From CAVVYJ01 sp963752495 (GTDB lineage: Bacteria; Pseudomonadota; Gammaproteobacteria; Burkholderiales; Methylophilaceae), in the NCBI GenBank assembly GCA_963752495.1, contig CAVVYJ010000003.1:186001-250000 (forward strand): DNA of 64,000 nucleotides, written 5' to 3'. This document shows positions 55,165 through 64,000 of the stretch, in pieces. Position 1 is the stretch's first letter; each line of letters begins with the position of its first letter. The notes under the pieces were generated by a model. That model made no database searches. It was not told the DNA's origin and saw only the letters and a list, made by a program, of their open reading frames with translations. A program made the position numbers and the translations under genes.

Positions 55165-57111
55165 ATGCGCTCTAGCACCGAACTTAAAAATTATCAGCAC
55201 GAACAGCACGATTTTAAGCTACGCTTGGCTGTACTTGGTTTAGCGGTACTAATCGCTTTTAGTTTGCTTGCGATACGTTTTTATTTTTTGCAAATAAAGC
55301 GTTACGATTATTATCAAACACTAGCCGAAAATAATCGCATTTCCATTGTGCCTATCGCCCCTAATCGCGGCCTGATTACTGATAAGAATGGAGTGCTTTT
55401 AGCACATAATTTTTTTGTTTATACATTAGAAATCACGCCTTCAAAGGTTGAGAATCTTAATAACACCATCGAGGAAATTGCAAAGCTAGTTGAAGTCTCT
55501 AGCTTCGACCTAAAACGTTTCAATAAATTAAAAGCGCAAAGTCATGCATTTGAAACGATTCCTTTACGAACACACTTGAACGAAATAGAGGCGGCGAAAT
55601 TTGCAGTTAATCGCTACCGTTTCCCTGGAGTTGAGCTCAAATCGCGTCTATTTCGTCATTATCCACAGGGCAAGCTTGGTGCCCATATGATAGGTTACAT
55701 TGGCCGAATCAACGATAAAGATTTAATAAATCTAGAAAATTCAGGCGAACTGTCAAACTACAAAGGCTCGGACCATATCGGCAAAAGCGGTATCGAGCAA
55801 TCTTACGAAAAGGCATTGCACGGCACCACCGGGTTTCAGCAAGTTGAAATTGACGCAGACGGTAAAGCAGTACGCATACTCTCAAGCAAAGCACCTATCT
55901 CTGGCAATAATCTTATTTTATCTGCAGATATCAAATTGCAGGAAATCGCAGAACAAGCCTTTGGAGAGCGGCGCGGGGCGCTGGTTGCCATTAAGCCAAG
56001 TTCTGGCGAAGTTCTTGCATTTGTCAGCATGCCCACATTTGACCCCAATCTTTTTGTAGATGGTATCGATGTAGAAAATTGGCGGCAACTTAACGATTCA
56101 ATAGACAAACCACTCATCAATCGCCCTTTGCGAGGCATTTACCCCCCAGGCTCAACATTCAAACCGTTCGTGGCATTGGCAGGACTAGAGGCAGGCAAGC
56201 GACATCCTCCTTTTAGCATCAACGACCCCGGCTATTTTACTTTACCTAACAGTAGCCACCGCTATCGCGATTGGAAGCCTGGCGGGCATGGCAGTGTAGA
56301 TATTCGCCGCGCAATTACCATTTCGTGCGATACTTTTTTTTATGGTCTGGCAATTGAGTTGGGTATTGATAAACTTACCAGCTTTGTGAGGCATTTTGGC
56401 TTTGGAGAAAAAAGTGGCATTGATATCAATGGTGAAATCTCAGGTTTGCTACCCACACCAGACTGGAAAAAACGCCGATTTAAGCAACCTTGGTATATGG
56501 GTGAAACAGTGATTGTTGGCATAGGTCAAGGCTATACTTTAGTCACGCCAATGCAACTGGCACAGGCTACTGCCATTTTGGCCAACAAAGGTGTTGCCAT
56601 GAGACCGCACTTGGTGGGAGGTATTGCAAATGCAAAAACTGGTGTGGTGAGCACCAATAAAGGTATCGTTTCAGATAGCATTCCCTTAGATGAAAAAAAT
56701 TTGGAAATAGTAAAGCTTGGCATGATTGATGTTACATTGCCTGGCGGTACCGCTGCGAGCGTAGGCGCAAATGCAGGCTATAGTATCGCTGCCAAAACAG
56801 GCACCGCTCAAGTGATTGGCATCAAGCAAAATGAAAAATATAATGAAAAAAATATCAATGAGCGCCACCGAGACCATGCACTGTTTGTGGCCTATGCTCC
56901 GGCGGATGATCCCAAAATTGCACTGGCAGTGATTGTGGAAAACGGTGGTCACGGTGGCTCTGCCGCTGGTCCCATTGCGCGGAAAGTCATGGATTATTAT
57001 CTATTAGGAAAGATTCCGCCCATTGAAGCAGTGGCCGGTGTACTGCCAAAAGATAATGGACAAACTGAACCATTAGTAGAGAATTTGCCGGAAGAAGAAC
57101 TTCATGATTAG
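55165..57111 (+). CDS. mrdA: penicillin-binding protein 2
   Basis: A class B transpeptidase for cell elongation, about 648 residues. It has one N-terminal helix (LAVLGLAVLIAFSLLAIRFY), a dimerisation domain (IAPNRGLITDKNGVLLAHN), and the catalytic motifs STFKPF, SCD and KTGTAQ. The ATG at 55165 is chosen; a TTG at 55153 in the same frame sits just after the mreD stop. It overlaps rodA by 8 nt. Confidence 0.96.
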   Translation: MRSSTELKNYQHEQHDFKLRLAVLGLAVLIAFSLLAIRFYFLQIKRYDYYQTLAENNRISIVPIAPNRGLITDKNGVLLAHNFFVYTLEITPSKVENLNNTIEEIAKLVEVSSFDLKRFNKLKAQSHAFETIPLRTHLNEIEAAKFAVNRYRFPGVELKSRLFRHYPQGKLGAHMIGYIGRINDKDLINLENSGELSNYKGSDHIGKSGIEQSYEKALHGTTGFQQVEIDADGKAVRILSSKAPISGNNLILSADIKLQEIAEQAFGERRGALVAIKPSSGEVLAFVSMPTFDPNLFVDGIDVENWRQLNDSIDKPLINRPLRGIYPPGSTFKPFVALAGLEAGKRHPPFSINDPGYFTLPNSSHRYRDWKPGGHGSVDIRRAITISCDTFFYGLAIELGIDKLTSFVRHFGFGEKSGIDINGEISGLLPTPDWKKRRFKQPWYMGETVIVGIGQGYTLVTPMQLAQATAILANKGVAMRPHLVGGIANAKTGVVSTNKGIVSDSIPLDEKNLEIVKLGMIDVTLPGGTAASVGANAGYSIAAKTGTAQVIGIKQNEKYNEKNINERHRDHALFVAYAPADDPKIALAVIVENGGHGGSAAGPIARKVMDYYLLGKIPPIEAVAGVLPKDNGQTEPLVENLPEEELHD

Positions 57112-58201
57112 TCAAATCCTACAAGGTCTATTTAAGCACATCGATTCATTTTTAATGAGTTGTTTGCTATTTACCCTGCTCGTTGGATTGTTCGTTTTGT
57201 ACAGTGCTTCTGGGCAAAGTTTTGATAGAGTCAGTGCGCAACTAGTAAATATCTCGGTTGCTTTAGCTGTCATGTGGCTAGCAGCAAATATCCCACCCCA
57301 GCACCTTGAACGCATCGCTGTACCATTGTATGTCTTAGGCTTAATTTTGCTTATTTGTGTCGCGTTCTTTGGCGAGATTAGCCATGGTGCTCGTCGCTGG
57401 CTGCACATTGGGGTGACCAAAATTCAACCTTCAGAAATCATGCGTATTGCAGTGCCCATGATGTTGGCTTGGTTTTTTTCCAAACGTGAGAGCAGTCATC
57501 GCATTGGCGACTTTGTAATCGCTGCAATCCTAATGCTAATCCCTGTGGTATTGATTATGAAACAGCCCGACTTAGGCACTTCCTTGCTCATTCTGTCTTC
57601 TGGGTTTTTTGTATTATTTCTAGCTGGTTTAAGCTGGCGATTCTTAATTGGCGGCGCAATAGCACTGGGAGCACTCCTGCCAATTTTTTGGTCAATGCTG
57701 CACGATTACCAACGTAAACGTATTGAAATACTTATAGATCCTAGCCAGGATCCTTTAGGCGCTGGCTATCATACAATACAAGCCACTATTGCGCTTGGGT
57801 CCGGTGGCATTACTGGCAAAGGCTGGCTAAATGGAACACAGGCACAATTAGACTTTCTGCCCGAACGGACTACAGACTTTATATTCGCTGTATTTGGTGA
57901 GGAGTTTGGCATGATCGGTAACCTGATGCTACTCACATTATTTGGTTTGATTATTATTCGCGGTATTGTCATTGCATCTCAAGCCAAAAGCACATTTACC
58001 AGACTTTTAGCCGGGAGTATCACACTCACATTTTTTACTTATGCCTTTGTCAACATTGGCATGGTAAGCGGCATTTTGCCAGTAGTCGGTGTGCCGCTAC
58101 CGCTTATTAGCTACGGTGGAACATCCATGGTGACACTTTTGCTGGGGTTTGGTATTTTAATGAGTATACAAACACATAAAAAATTGGTCGCTTCAGGTTA
58201 A
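57104..58201 (+). CDS. rodA: rod shape-determining peptidoglycan polymerase RodA
   Basis: A SEDS-family glycosyltransferase of 365 residues with about ten helices. Family segments are GARRWLHIGVTKIQPSEIMR, KQPDLGTSLLILSSG, the catalytic-region ERTTDFIFAVFGEEFG and VGVPLPLISYGGTSMV. It partners with PBP2, encoded just upstream with overlap. Confidence 0.97.
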   Translation: MISQILQGLFKHIDSFLMSCLLFTLLVGLFVLYSASGQSFDRVSAQLVNISVALAVMWLAANIPPQHLERIAVPLYVLGLILLICVAFFGEISHGARRWLHIGVTKIQPSEIMRIAVPMMLAWFFSKRESSHRIGDFVIAAILMLIPVVLIMKQPDLGTSLLILSSGFFVLFLAGLSWRFLIGGAIALGALLPIFWSMLHDYQRKRIEILIDPSQDPLGAGYHTIQATIALGSGGITGKGWLNGTQAQLDFLPERTTDFIFAVFGEEFGMIGNLMLLTLFGLIIIRGIVIASQAKSTFTRLLAGSITLTFFTYAFVNIGMVSGILPVVGVPLPLISYGGTSMVTLLLGFGILMSIQTHKKLVASG

Positions 58202-58222
58202 CTTGAAAAAGATAGATTGAAT

Positions 58223-59377
58223 ATGAAGAAATCGCATTTTATATTTTTATTTTTATGCATCATGTTGGCAAGCTGTGGTGGCGGCCGAACCGTTAAACCT
58301 GCTTCCAAACCCGCGCCACCAGTGGCAGCCAAGCCATCACAAACGCCCGCAAAAACTCCGCCATTAAACGCCCCACCACCTGCCGCAACATCTCCTAGCA
58401 AGCCTAGCCAGCCGGATGACCAAATTGGAGACAACTCGAAAAAGCCAGGTGGTTACTACCTTGATGATGGTCCCGATGCAAACCCTCCGCAAAATCTAGA
58501 TACAATTCCTGATGCTGAACCAAAAAATGAACCCTTGCTTCCACGTTCCAATAAACCATATAAGGCATTAGGGAAAACATATACGCCGCTAACAACTGCT
58601 CAGAACTACAAAGAGCGCGGCAATGCATCCTGGTATGGAAAGCGCTTTCATGGCAAAAAAACTTCTAGTGGTGAGATTTACGATATGTACGGCATGTCTG
58701 CCGCGCACACCATTTTGCCGCTCCCCAGTTATGTTAAGGTTACCAATATCGCAAATGGCCGCTCTGTGATTGTACGGGTTAACGATAGAGGTCCATTCAA
58801 AAGCACTAGGATTATTGACTTATCTTATGCCGCCGCACACAAGTTACGCTTGCTCTCAAAAGGTAGTGGCTTGGTAGAAGTGGAGGCGATTGACCCGAGC
58901 CAAGCATCGACCTATACACCGGCCAAAGCAGTAAGCGTAACTAGCGCTGCACCTATCACACCCACACAGGTTCCACCTCCGTCGAGTCAAGCAATCTCTT
59001 CGCCGCCTGCACCTGCGGTTAATGAACCTCCTCAGTTAGTAATAAATAGTACGAATGACCCTACAGAAGTTGCAATGAACCAACCAGCAAACCAGCCACA
59101 GCCTACAGAAATAATATCTCAAAATAACACAGTAATTACAGCAGATGCACAGTTCTATATTCAGGCAGGAGCATTTAAAAACGAAACGAATGCTGCAACA
59201 TTTGTAAGAAAAATTCAGGGGCTGGATATTGAACAAAATGCAGGCATTAACAGCGTGTATAATGACGGGTTACACCGTATAAAATTAGGTCCTTACAATA
59301 CCAGGCAAGACGCCGACCTTATTGCAGCTAAAATCCGCAAACAATTAAATGTAGCCACTATAATCCTTACCCAATAA
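58223..59377 (+). CDS. rlpA: septal ring lytic transglycosylase RlpA
   Basis: An outer-membrane lipoprotein of about 384 residues. The lipobox is IMLASC with Cys at residue 18. A Pro/Ala-rich linker follows, then the DPBB catalytic domain (GNASWYGKRFHGKKTSSGE, with VIVRVNDRGPF) and a C-terminal SPOR domain (FYIQAGAFKNETNAATFV) that binds denuded septal glycan. The ATG at 58223 is used rather than a TTG 6 nt upstream. It follows rodA in the wall cluster. Confidence 0.95.
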   Translation: MKKSHFIFLFLCIMLASCGGGRTVKPASKPAPPVAAKPSQTPAKTPPLNAPPPAATSPSKPSQPDDQIGDNSKKPGGYYLDDGPDANPPQNLDTIPDAEPKNEPLLPRSNKPYKALGKTYTPLTTAQNYKERGNASWYGKRFHGKKTSSGEIYDMYGMSAAHTILPLPSYVKVTNIANGRSVIVRVNDRGPFKSTRIIDLSYAAAHKLRLLSKGSGLVEVEAIDPSQASTYTPAKAVSVTSAAPITPTQVPPPSSQAISSPPAPAVNEPPQLVINSTNDPTEVAMNQPANQPQPTEIISQNNTVITADAQFYIQAGAFKNETNAATFVRKIQGLDIEQNAGINSVYNDGLHRIKLGPYNTRQDADLIAAKIRKQLNVATIILTQ

Positions 59378-59384
59378 TTAACAT

Positions 59385-60518
59385 ATGCGCCTAATCACAT
59401 TATTTATCACTTTTTTTGCATTGATTCCACTTACCAGCTGGTCCGCACAGGTTGCTCCTGCACCTGCGCTGGCAGTTAAAGCTTACCTCTTAAAAGATTT
59501 CAATAGTAATTCTGAAATTGTTTCCTACAAAAAAGACGAGCGCGTTGAACCTGCATCTCTTACTAAAATCATGACGGCTTATCTGGTGTTTGATGCCCTT
59601 CAACAAGGACACCTAAAACTAGATCAGAATTTACCTGTAGGTGAAAAGGCTTGGAAAGTTGAAGGTTCAAAAATGTTTATTGAGCCAAATAAACCAGTGA
59701 CCGTTGATGAACTACTGCATGGCATGATTATTCAATCCGGCAATGATGCCTCAATAACGCTTGCGATTGGCGTTGCTGGTTCTGAGGAGCAGTTCGCAGA
59801 CATGATGAATCAGCAAGCTGCGAAATTAGGTATGAAGAATACACATTTTATGAACGCAACTGGCTTGCCAGATAGCAATCATTTTTCGACAGCAAACGAT
59901 TTAGCGTTACTTGCTGGCGCACTCATTCGTGATTTCCCACTTGAATATAGACGACTATACTCAGTAAGAGAATACACCTATAACAAAATTACCCAACCGA
60001 ATCGAAATCGCCTGCTTTGGCTTGACGCCAATGTAGATGGTATGAAAACCGGGCACACGGAAACCGCTGGTTATTGTCTGGTTTCCTCAGCAAAACGCGG
60101 GAATAGCCGTTTGGTTTCTGTTGTACTTGGCGCAGTATCTGAAGCCATGCGTGCATCCGAGAGCCAAAAGCTACTTAACTATGGCTTTCAGTTTTATGAG
60201 TCCACCCTCGTTTACAAACAAGGCCAACCTATCAATGCATTACGTGTATACAAAGGCCAAGATAAAACTGTGGTAACAAGCGTGGCACATGATTTTTACT
60301 TGTCACTTCCTAAAGGCGACTACTCGAGAGTGAAAGCCACAATGACGAGCAAACAACCGCTCATTGCGCCCATCAAAGCTGGTCAAGAAATTGGCAAAAT
60401 TGTGTTTGCGCTTGATGGCAAAGTCATCAACGAGCAAAGATTAATTGCCGCAAAAGCGGTGGGTGAAGCAGGTATATTTGGCAGAATACTTGATAGCATT
60501 CGACTACTATTAAAGTAA
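59385..60518 (+). CDS. dacC: D-alanyl-D-alanine carboxypeptidase (PBP5/6 type)
   Basis: A 377-residue low-molecular-weight PBP that trims pentapeptides. After a signal peptide come SLTK (active Ser), SGND and KTGHTETAG, then the C-terminal beta domain and an amphipathic anchor (GIFGRILDSIRLLLK) typical of PBP5/6. It starts 7 nt after rlpA. The symbol dacA would be equally apt. Confidence 0.94.
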   Translation: MRLITLFITFFALIPLTSWSAQVAPAPALAVKAYLLKDFNSNSEIVSYKKDERVEPASLTKIMTAYLVFDALQQGHLKLDQNLPVGEKAWKVEGSKMFIEPNKPVTVDELLHGMIIQSGNDASITLAIGVAGSEEQFADMMNQQAAKLGMKNTHFMNATGLPDSNHFSTANDLALLAGALIRDFPLEYRRLYSVREYTYNKITQPNRNRLLWLDANVDGMKTGHTETAGYCLVSSAKRGNSRLVSVVLGAVSEAMRASESQKLLNYGFQFYESTLVYKQGQPINALRVYKGQDKTVVTSVAHDFYLSLPKGDYSRVKATMTSKQPLIAPIKAGQEIGKIVFALDGKVINEQRLIAAKAVGEAGIFGRILDSIRLLLK

Positions 60519-60525
60519 TTAAAAA

Positions 60526-60810
60526 ATGACTTCGGCCAATACAAATATTCCGAATGAGTCGCTCATTGAGTTTCCCTGCGACTTTCCGATAAAAGTAATG
60601 GGTGAAACACACAAAGATTTCACAACCGAAATCATTAAAACCATTCAACTCTTAGAACCAGATTTTGATGCTTCCAAAATTGAAATGCGTGGAAGCTCGG
60701 GTGGAAAATATATCAGCCTCACTTGCATTGTGCACGTGATCTCCAGGCCGCAATTAGACAATATATATCGTGCGCTCACCAGCCACCCTATGGTTAGGGT
60801 TGTGCTTTAG
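60526..60810 (+). CDS. ybeD: DUF493 family protein YbeD
   Basis: A 94-residue ACT-like-fold protein with the family pattern IEFPCDFPIKVMGETHKDF and GSSGGKYISLTCIV. Its role is unknown, but the gene is nearly always found between dacA/C and lipB in proteobacteria, as it is here. Confidence 0.92.
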   Translation: MTSANTNIPNESLIEFPCDFPIKVMGETHKDFTTEIIKTIQLLEPDFDASKIEMRGSSGGKYISLTCIVHVISRPQLDNIYRALTSHPMVRVVL

Positions 60811-60820
60811 CTAATATAAA

Positions 60821-61429
60821 ATGCAGCTTATCACTCGCAAGCTAGGCCTTGCTGACTATCAAAAATTACTTGCCATGATGCAATCGTTCACCTCTAAGCG
60901 TACGCAAGAAACGCCTGATGAGCTTTGGCTGACCGAACATGAAAAAATCTATACTCTTGGCTTAAATCACCGCGGTGTGCGCATACCTGATGGTCATGAC
61001 ATCCCAATCGTGCAGAGCGATAGAGGCGGTAAAATAACTTACCACGGACCTGGACAGGTCATTATTTACTTACTTATCGATTTAAATCGGCGTAACCTCA
61101 AAGTGCGCCAACTCGTAAATATCATCGAAAATAGCATGATAGACTTATTGGCTAAATATAGCGTACATGCAAGTGCAAAAAGTGATGCGCCTGGTGTATA
61201 TGTTGAAGGTAAAAAAATAGGCTCCGTCGGATTAAGGCTAAAAAATAATTGCTGCTATCATGGATTAAGCTTAAATGTGGATATGGATTTATCACCTTTC
61301 GAGTGTATCGACCCATGTGGCTATAAAGGCTTGGAAATGACGCAAACCAAAGATTTAAACATTCCCCATACGCCGCAAGAAATGGGAGAGATGCTGGTGA
61401 CAATTTTACAAAAAAAATTAAAAATATGA
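60821..61429 (+). CDS. lipB: octanoyl-ACP:protein N-octanoyltransferase
   Basis: LipB moves octanoate from ACP to lipoyl domains. It shows LTEHEKIYTLGLNHRG, the signature DRGGKITYHGPGQVIIYLL, a KKIGSVGLRLKN block and the catalytic Cys in SPFECIDPCGYKG. At 202 residues the length is normal. It overlaps lipA by 4 nt. Confidence 0.96.
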   Translation: MQLITRKLGLADYQKLLAMMQSFTSKRTQETPDELWLTEHEKIYTLGLNHRGVRIPDGHDIPIVQSDRGGKITYHGPGQVIIYLLIDLNRRNLKVRQLVNIIENSMIDLLAKYSVHASAKSDAPGVYVEGKKIGSVGLRLKNNCCYHGLSLNVDMDLSPFECIDPCGYKGLEMTQTKDLNIPHTPQEMGEMLVTILQKKLKI

Positions 61430-62376
61430 TTGAAACTAAACCCAAAAAAATTGCTGGCGTAAAAGAAATTGATGCCGCAAAAACAGCACGCATTCCAATA
61501 AAAATAGTGCCACAGCCCATATTGCGCAAGCCTGAGTGGATTCGCATGAAAGTGCCTGATTCCGCACGATTTCAAGAAATTAAGCAGATTTTACGCGAAA
61601 ATAATCTCCACACGGTTTGCGAAGAAGCGAGCTGCCCGAATATAGGCGAATGCTTTAGCGGTGGCACAGCCACATTTATGATTTTGGGCGATATTTGTAC
61701 CAGACGTTGTCCTTTCTGTGACGTAGCGCATGGAAAGCCACTTCCTCCAGACAGAGATGAACCCGCCAATTTAGCCAAAACCATCGCACAAATGCGTTTG
61801 AATTATGTTGTTATCACCAGCGTTGATCGGGATGATTTGCCTGATGGTGGCGCACAACATTTTGTGGATTGCATTCAGGCAGTTCGCAATGAATCACCCA
61901 ACATCAAGATTGAAATTCTAGTCCCTGACTTTCGAGGAAGACTTGACGTGGCGCTACACATTTTAAAAAAAGCTCCCCCGGACGTCATGAACCACAATCT
62001 AGAAACTGTCCCGCGCCTATATAAACAAGCGCGACCAGGCTCGGATTATCAAAATTCACTAAATTTGCTTAAAAATTTTAGCGAATTGTATCCACACATT
62101 CCCACTAAAAGCGGCTTGATGCTTGGACTTGGTGAAACGGACGATGAAATTTTACAAGTTATGCGAGACTTGCGCGCGCATCACGTTACCATGCTGACTT
62201 TGGGGCAATATTTGCAGCCCAGCATGCACCACTTGCCAGTAATGCGGTATGTGGAACCCATAATTTTTGAAAATTTTAAGCAAAAAGCGGATAGTATGGG
62301 CTTTAATAATGCAGCGAGCGGCCCCATGGTAAGAAGTAGCTACCACGCCGATTTGCAGGCTGGTCATATAGTTTAG
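61426..62376 (+). CDS. lipA: lipoyl synthase
   Basis: A 316-residue radical-SAM enzyme that inserts two sulfurs into the octanoyl group. The auxiliary-cluster motif is CEEASCPNIGEC and the radical-SAM motif CTRRCPFC; the C-terminal RSSYHAD supplies the conserved Ser ligand. It completes lipoylation with LipB. Confidence 0.98.
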   Translation: MIETKPKKIAGVKEIDAAKTARIPIKIVPQPILRKPEWIRMKVPDSARFQEIKQILRENNLHTVCEEASCPNIGECFSGGTATFMILGDICTRRCPFCDVAHGKPLPPDRDEPANLAKTIAQMRLNYVVITSVDRDDLPDGGAQHFVDCIQAVRNESPNIKIEILVPDFRGRLDVALHILKKAPPDVMNHNLETVPRLYKQARPGSDYQNSLNLLKNFSELYPHIPTKSGLMLGLGETDDEILQVMRDLRAHHVTMLTLGQYLQPSMHHLPVMRYVEPIIFENFKQKADSMGFNNAASGPMVRSSYHADLQAGHIV

Positions 62377-62385
62377 AAAGAAAAT

Positions 62386-63681
62386 ATGGTTCCACACCTA
62401 ACTACAGCTTTAAGCGGTCCGCTATTAAGCCTAGAAAAGAAAATGCTCGAAGCGATGCCGAAAATCGAGCATTGGTTTCGCAGCCAATGGCTAGAATATG
62501 CTGCGCCATTTTATGGTTCGGTCGATTTACGCAACAGTGGCTTCAAGCTTGCACCGGTAGACACTAATTTGTTCCCCGGTGGTTTCAACAATCTTAACCA
62601 TGAATTCTTGAGCTTGAGCGTCCAAGCAGCGATGGTGGCGGTGGAAAAAATATGCCCTGAAGCGCATCGACTTATGATTATCCCCGAGAATCACACACGC
62701 AATATCTATTATTTACGCAACGTCGTGGAACTGGTGAACATTATGAAAGCAGCGGGATTAGACGTGCGCGTTGGTAGCATTTCACCCGAAATAACCGAGC
62801 CAACAATACTAGAAGCGCATGACGGACAAAAGTTGTTGCTTGAACCTGTTGTGCGTGAAGGCAATCGCATCAAACTCAAAAATAAAGAACTTGGCGATTT
62901 TGATAGCTGCGCAATTTTGCTTAATAACGACTTGTCTGGTGGCGTACCAGACATTTTGCAAAATCTCGAACAAAATCTCATTCCTCCGCTACATGCCGGC
63001 TGGCATGTTAGAAGAAAATCACAACATTTTTCGGCATATAACCGTGTAGTTGATGATTTTTCGAAACTTTTAGAAATTGATCCATGGCTATTGAACCCCT
63101 ATTTTGAAACCTGCGGCAGAGTTGATTTTCATGCTCGTACGGGCGAGGAGTGTTTGGCGCTGAAAGTAGAAGAGCTCCTCGCCAAAATCAAGATCAAGTA
63201 TGCAGAATACGGTATCACGCACGAGCCCTTTGTGATTGTAAAAGCCGATGCCGGCACTTATGGCATGGGTATAATGTCGGTGAAATCACCTAACGATGTA
63301 CGCGATTTAAACCGAAAAACACGCAACAAAATGTCAGTGATTAAAGAGGGTCAGCAGGTTTCAGAAGTGATTATCCAAGAAGGTGTTTACACTTTCGAAA
63401 GTATTAATGATGCGGTTGCAGAGCCAGTGGTTTATATGATGGATCACTTTGTTATTGGCGGGTTTTACCGTGTACACACCGAGCGTGGTGCAGACGAAAA
63501 CTTGAATGCGCCAGGTTCGCACTTTGTACCATTGGCATTTGAAAAGCCATGCACATTGCCCGATTGCGCCGATGCGCCTGATACTGTGCCTAATCGTTTT
63601 TATGCTTATGGCGTAGTTGCACGCTTGGCTTTGTTGGCCGCGGCCATTGAATTACAAGAAACTGACCCGCTAAACCAGTAG
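62386..63681 (+). CDS. gshA: glutamate-cysteine ligase (proteobacterial ~430-residue type)
   Basis: A 431-residue protein, distinct in sequence from E. coli GshA, of the type found in betaproteobacteria next to gshB. Conserved-looking segments are FYGSVDLRNSGFKLAPVDTN, LFPGGFNNLN, VIVKADAGTYGMGIMSV and FVIGGFYRVHTERGADENLN. It makes gamma-glutamylcysteine. It follows lipA by 9 nt and precedes gshB by 12 nt. In methylotrophs, glutathione also supports formaldehyde handling (general knowledge). Confidence 0.92.
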   Translation: MVPHLTTALSGPLLSLEKKMLEAMPKIEHWFRSQWLEYAAPFYGSVDLRNSGFKLAPVDTNLFPGGFNNLNHEFLSLSVQAAMVAVEKICPEAHRLMIIPENHTRNIYYLRNVVELVNIMKAAGLDVRVGSISPEITEPTILEAHDGQKLLLEPVVREGNRIKLKNKELGDFDSCAILLNNDLSGGVPDILQNLEQNLIPPLHAGWHVRRKSQHFSAYNRVVDDFSKLLEIDPWLLNPYFETCGRVDFHARTGEECLALKVEELLAKIKIKYAEYGITHEPFVIVKADAGTYGMGIMSVKSPNDVRDLNRKTRNKMSVIKEGQQVSEVIIQEGVYTFESINDAVAEPVVYMMDHFVIGGFYRVHTERGADENLNAPGSHFVPLAFEKPCTLPDCADAPDTVPNRFYAYGVVARLALLAAAIELQETDPLNQ

Positions 63682-63693
63682 ACTATATTACAC

Positions 63694-64000
63694 ATGAAAC
63701 TACTGTTCATTCTTGATCCGTTAGATAGTTTAAAAAACTACAAAGATACCAGTATCGCTATCATGCGCGAGGCTGCGGCACGCGGACATACAGTTTATGT
63801 ATGCGAGCAACATGATGTTTTTTTGCGCAATGCCCTTGTAAAAATCAGGGTGAAATCACTTAGTTTATCCGAGGGTAATAAGTGGTACGAACTATCTGAA
63901 GTTAAGGAGGAGATGCCCAAAGCATTTGATGCAATTTTAATGCGCAAAGACCCGCCTTTCGATAACGAATATCTCTACAGCACTTATCTGTTAGAACTAG
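63694..64000 (+). CDS. gshB: glutathione synthetase, N-terminal part (cut by window edge)
   Basis: The first 102 residues are visible: MKLLFILDPLDSLKNYKDTS, IAIMREAAARGHTVYVCE and the family block FDAILMRKDPPFDNEYLYST. This is the N-terminal pre-ATP-grasp domain of GshB, which adds glycine to gamma-glutamylcysteine. It forms a two-gene unit with gshA. Confidence 0.95.
   Translation, partial: MKLLFILDPLDSLKNYKDTSIAIMREAAARGHTVYVCEQHDVFLRNALVKIRVKSLSLSEGNKWYELSEVKEEMPKAFDAILMRKDPPFDNEYLYSTYLLEL

Noticed and set aside
1..64000. tRNA, rRNA or prophage genes
   Set aside because: No acceptor/T-loop signatures, rRNA blocks, integrases or phage structural genes were recognised by eye.

Overview
The window looks like chromosomal DNA from a betaproteobacterium, most probably a methylotroph of the Methylophilaceae (Methylotenera/Methylophilus-like). 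This rests on gene content and order: ssb-MFS-uvrA, glnA-ntrBC, aroKB-pilQPONM, trpEGDC-hemB, hemA-prfA-prmC, metXW, gatCAB facing mreBCD-mrdAB-rlpA-dac-ybeD-lipB-lipA, then gshAB. No database search was possible. No rRNA, tRNA, CRISPR array, insertion sequence or prophage was recognised.

Layout. 1-2.0 kb: a DUF502 membrane protein (cut by the window edge), FmdB and a secreted FecR-domain protein. 2.1-9.6 kb: ssb, an MFS exporter, uvrA, a DUF2798 protein, an HDOD protein, mtgA and aroE, then a rhodanese to 10.06 kb. 10.1-15.1 kb: a nitrogen module, with glnA behind a sigma-54 promoter and two NtrC-like sites, followed by a DUF4124 protein and ntrBC. 15.1-16.5 kb: an outer-membrane porin, heavily frame-disrupted. 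16.7-24.5 kb: dgt, aroB, aroK and the type IV pilus genes pilQPONM on the minus strand. 24.7-27.8 kb: mrcA (PBP1A) and a conserved protein. 28.1-34.2 kb: the minus-strand trpE-trpG-trpD-ykgJ-like-DUF3465-trpC-hemB cluster, with gph and rpe upstream of it up to 35.7 kb. 35.9-43.4 kb: hemA, prfA, a small membrane protein, prmC, metX, metW, an AmpG-like permease and a DUF1223 protein. 43.4-45.5 kb: a bufferin-type RiPP operon (Cys-rich precursor, DUF692/MNIO, DUF2063). 45.7-49.2 kb: an M48-like protein, exoA, pyrE and a second DUF4124 protein. 49.3-52.5 kb: gatB, gatA, gatC. 52.6-60.5 kb: the rod-shape and cell-wall cluster. 60.5-64 kb: lipoate synthesis and glutathione synthesis, with gshB cut by the window end.

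The most interesting accessory locus is the bufferin operon. Its precursor has a lipobox and an expanded 13-residue Cys repeat, and a hairpin separates the precursor from its modifying enzymes. The second notable item is the trpE leader: a 22-nt arm pairs with a split arm that flanks the ribosome binding site and encloses three smaller hairpins.

Caution on quality: at least fourteen genes, many essential (uvrA, hemB, rpe, prmC, gatA, gatB), carry single-base frameshifts. Nearly all are one-base insertions and they cluster, while long stretches (about 4.3-15 kb, 20.5-28 kb, 52-64 kb) are clean. I read these as sequence or assembly errors, not gene decay. Coordinates for such genes are given for the whole reconstructed gene.
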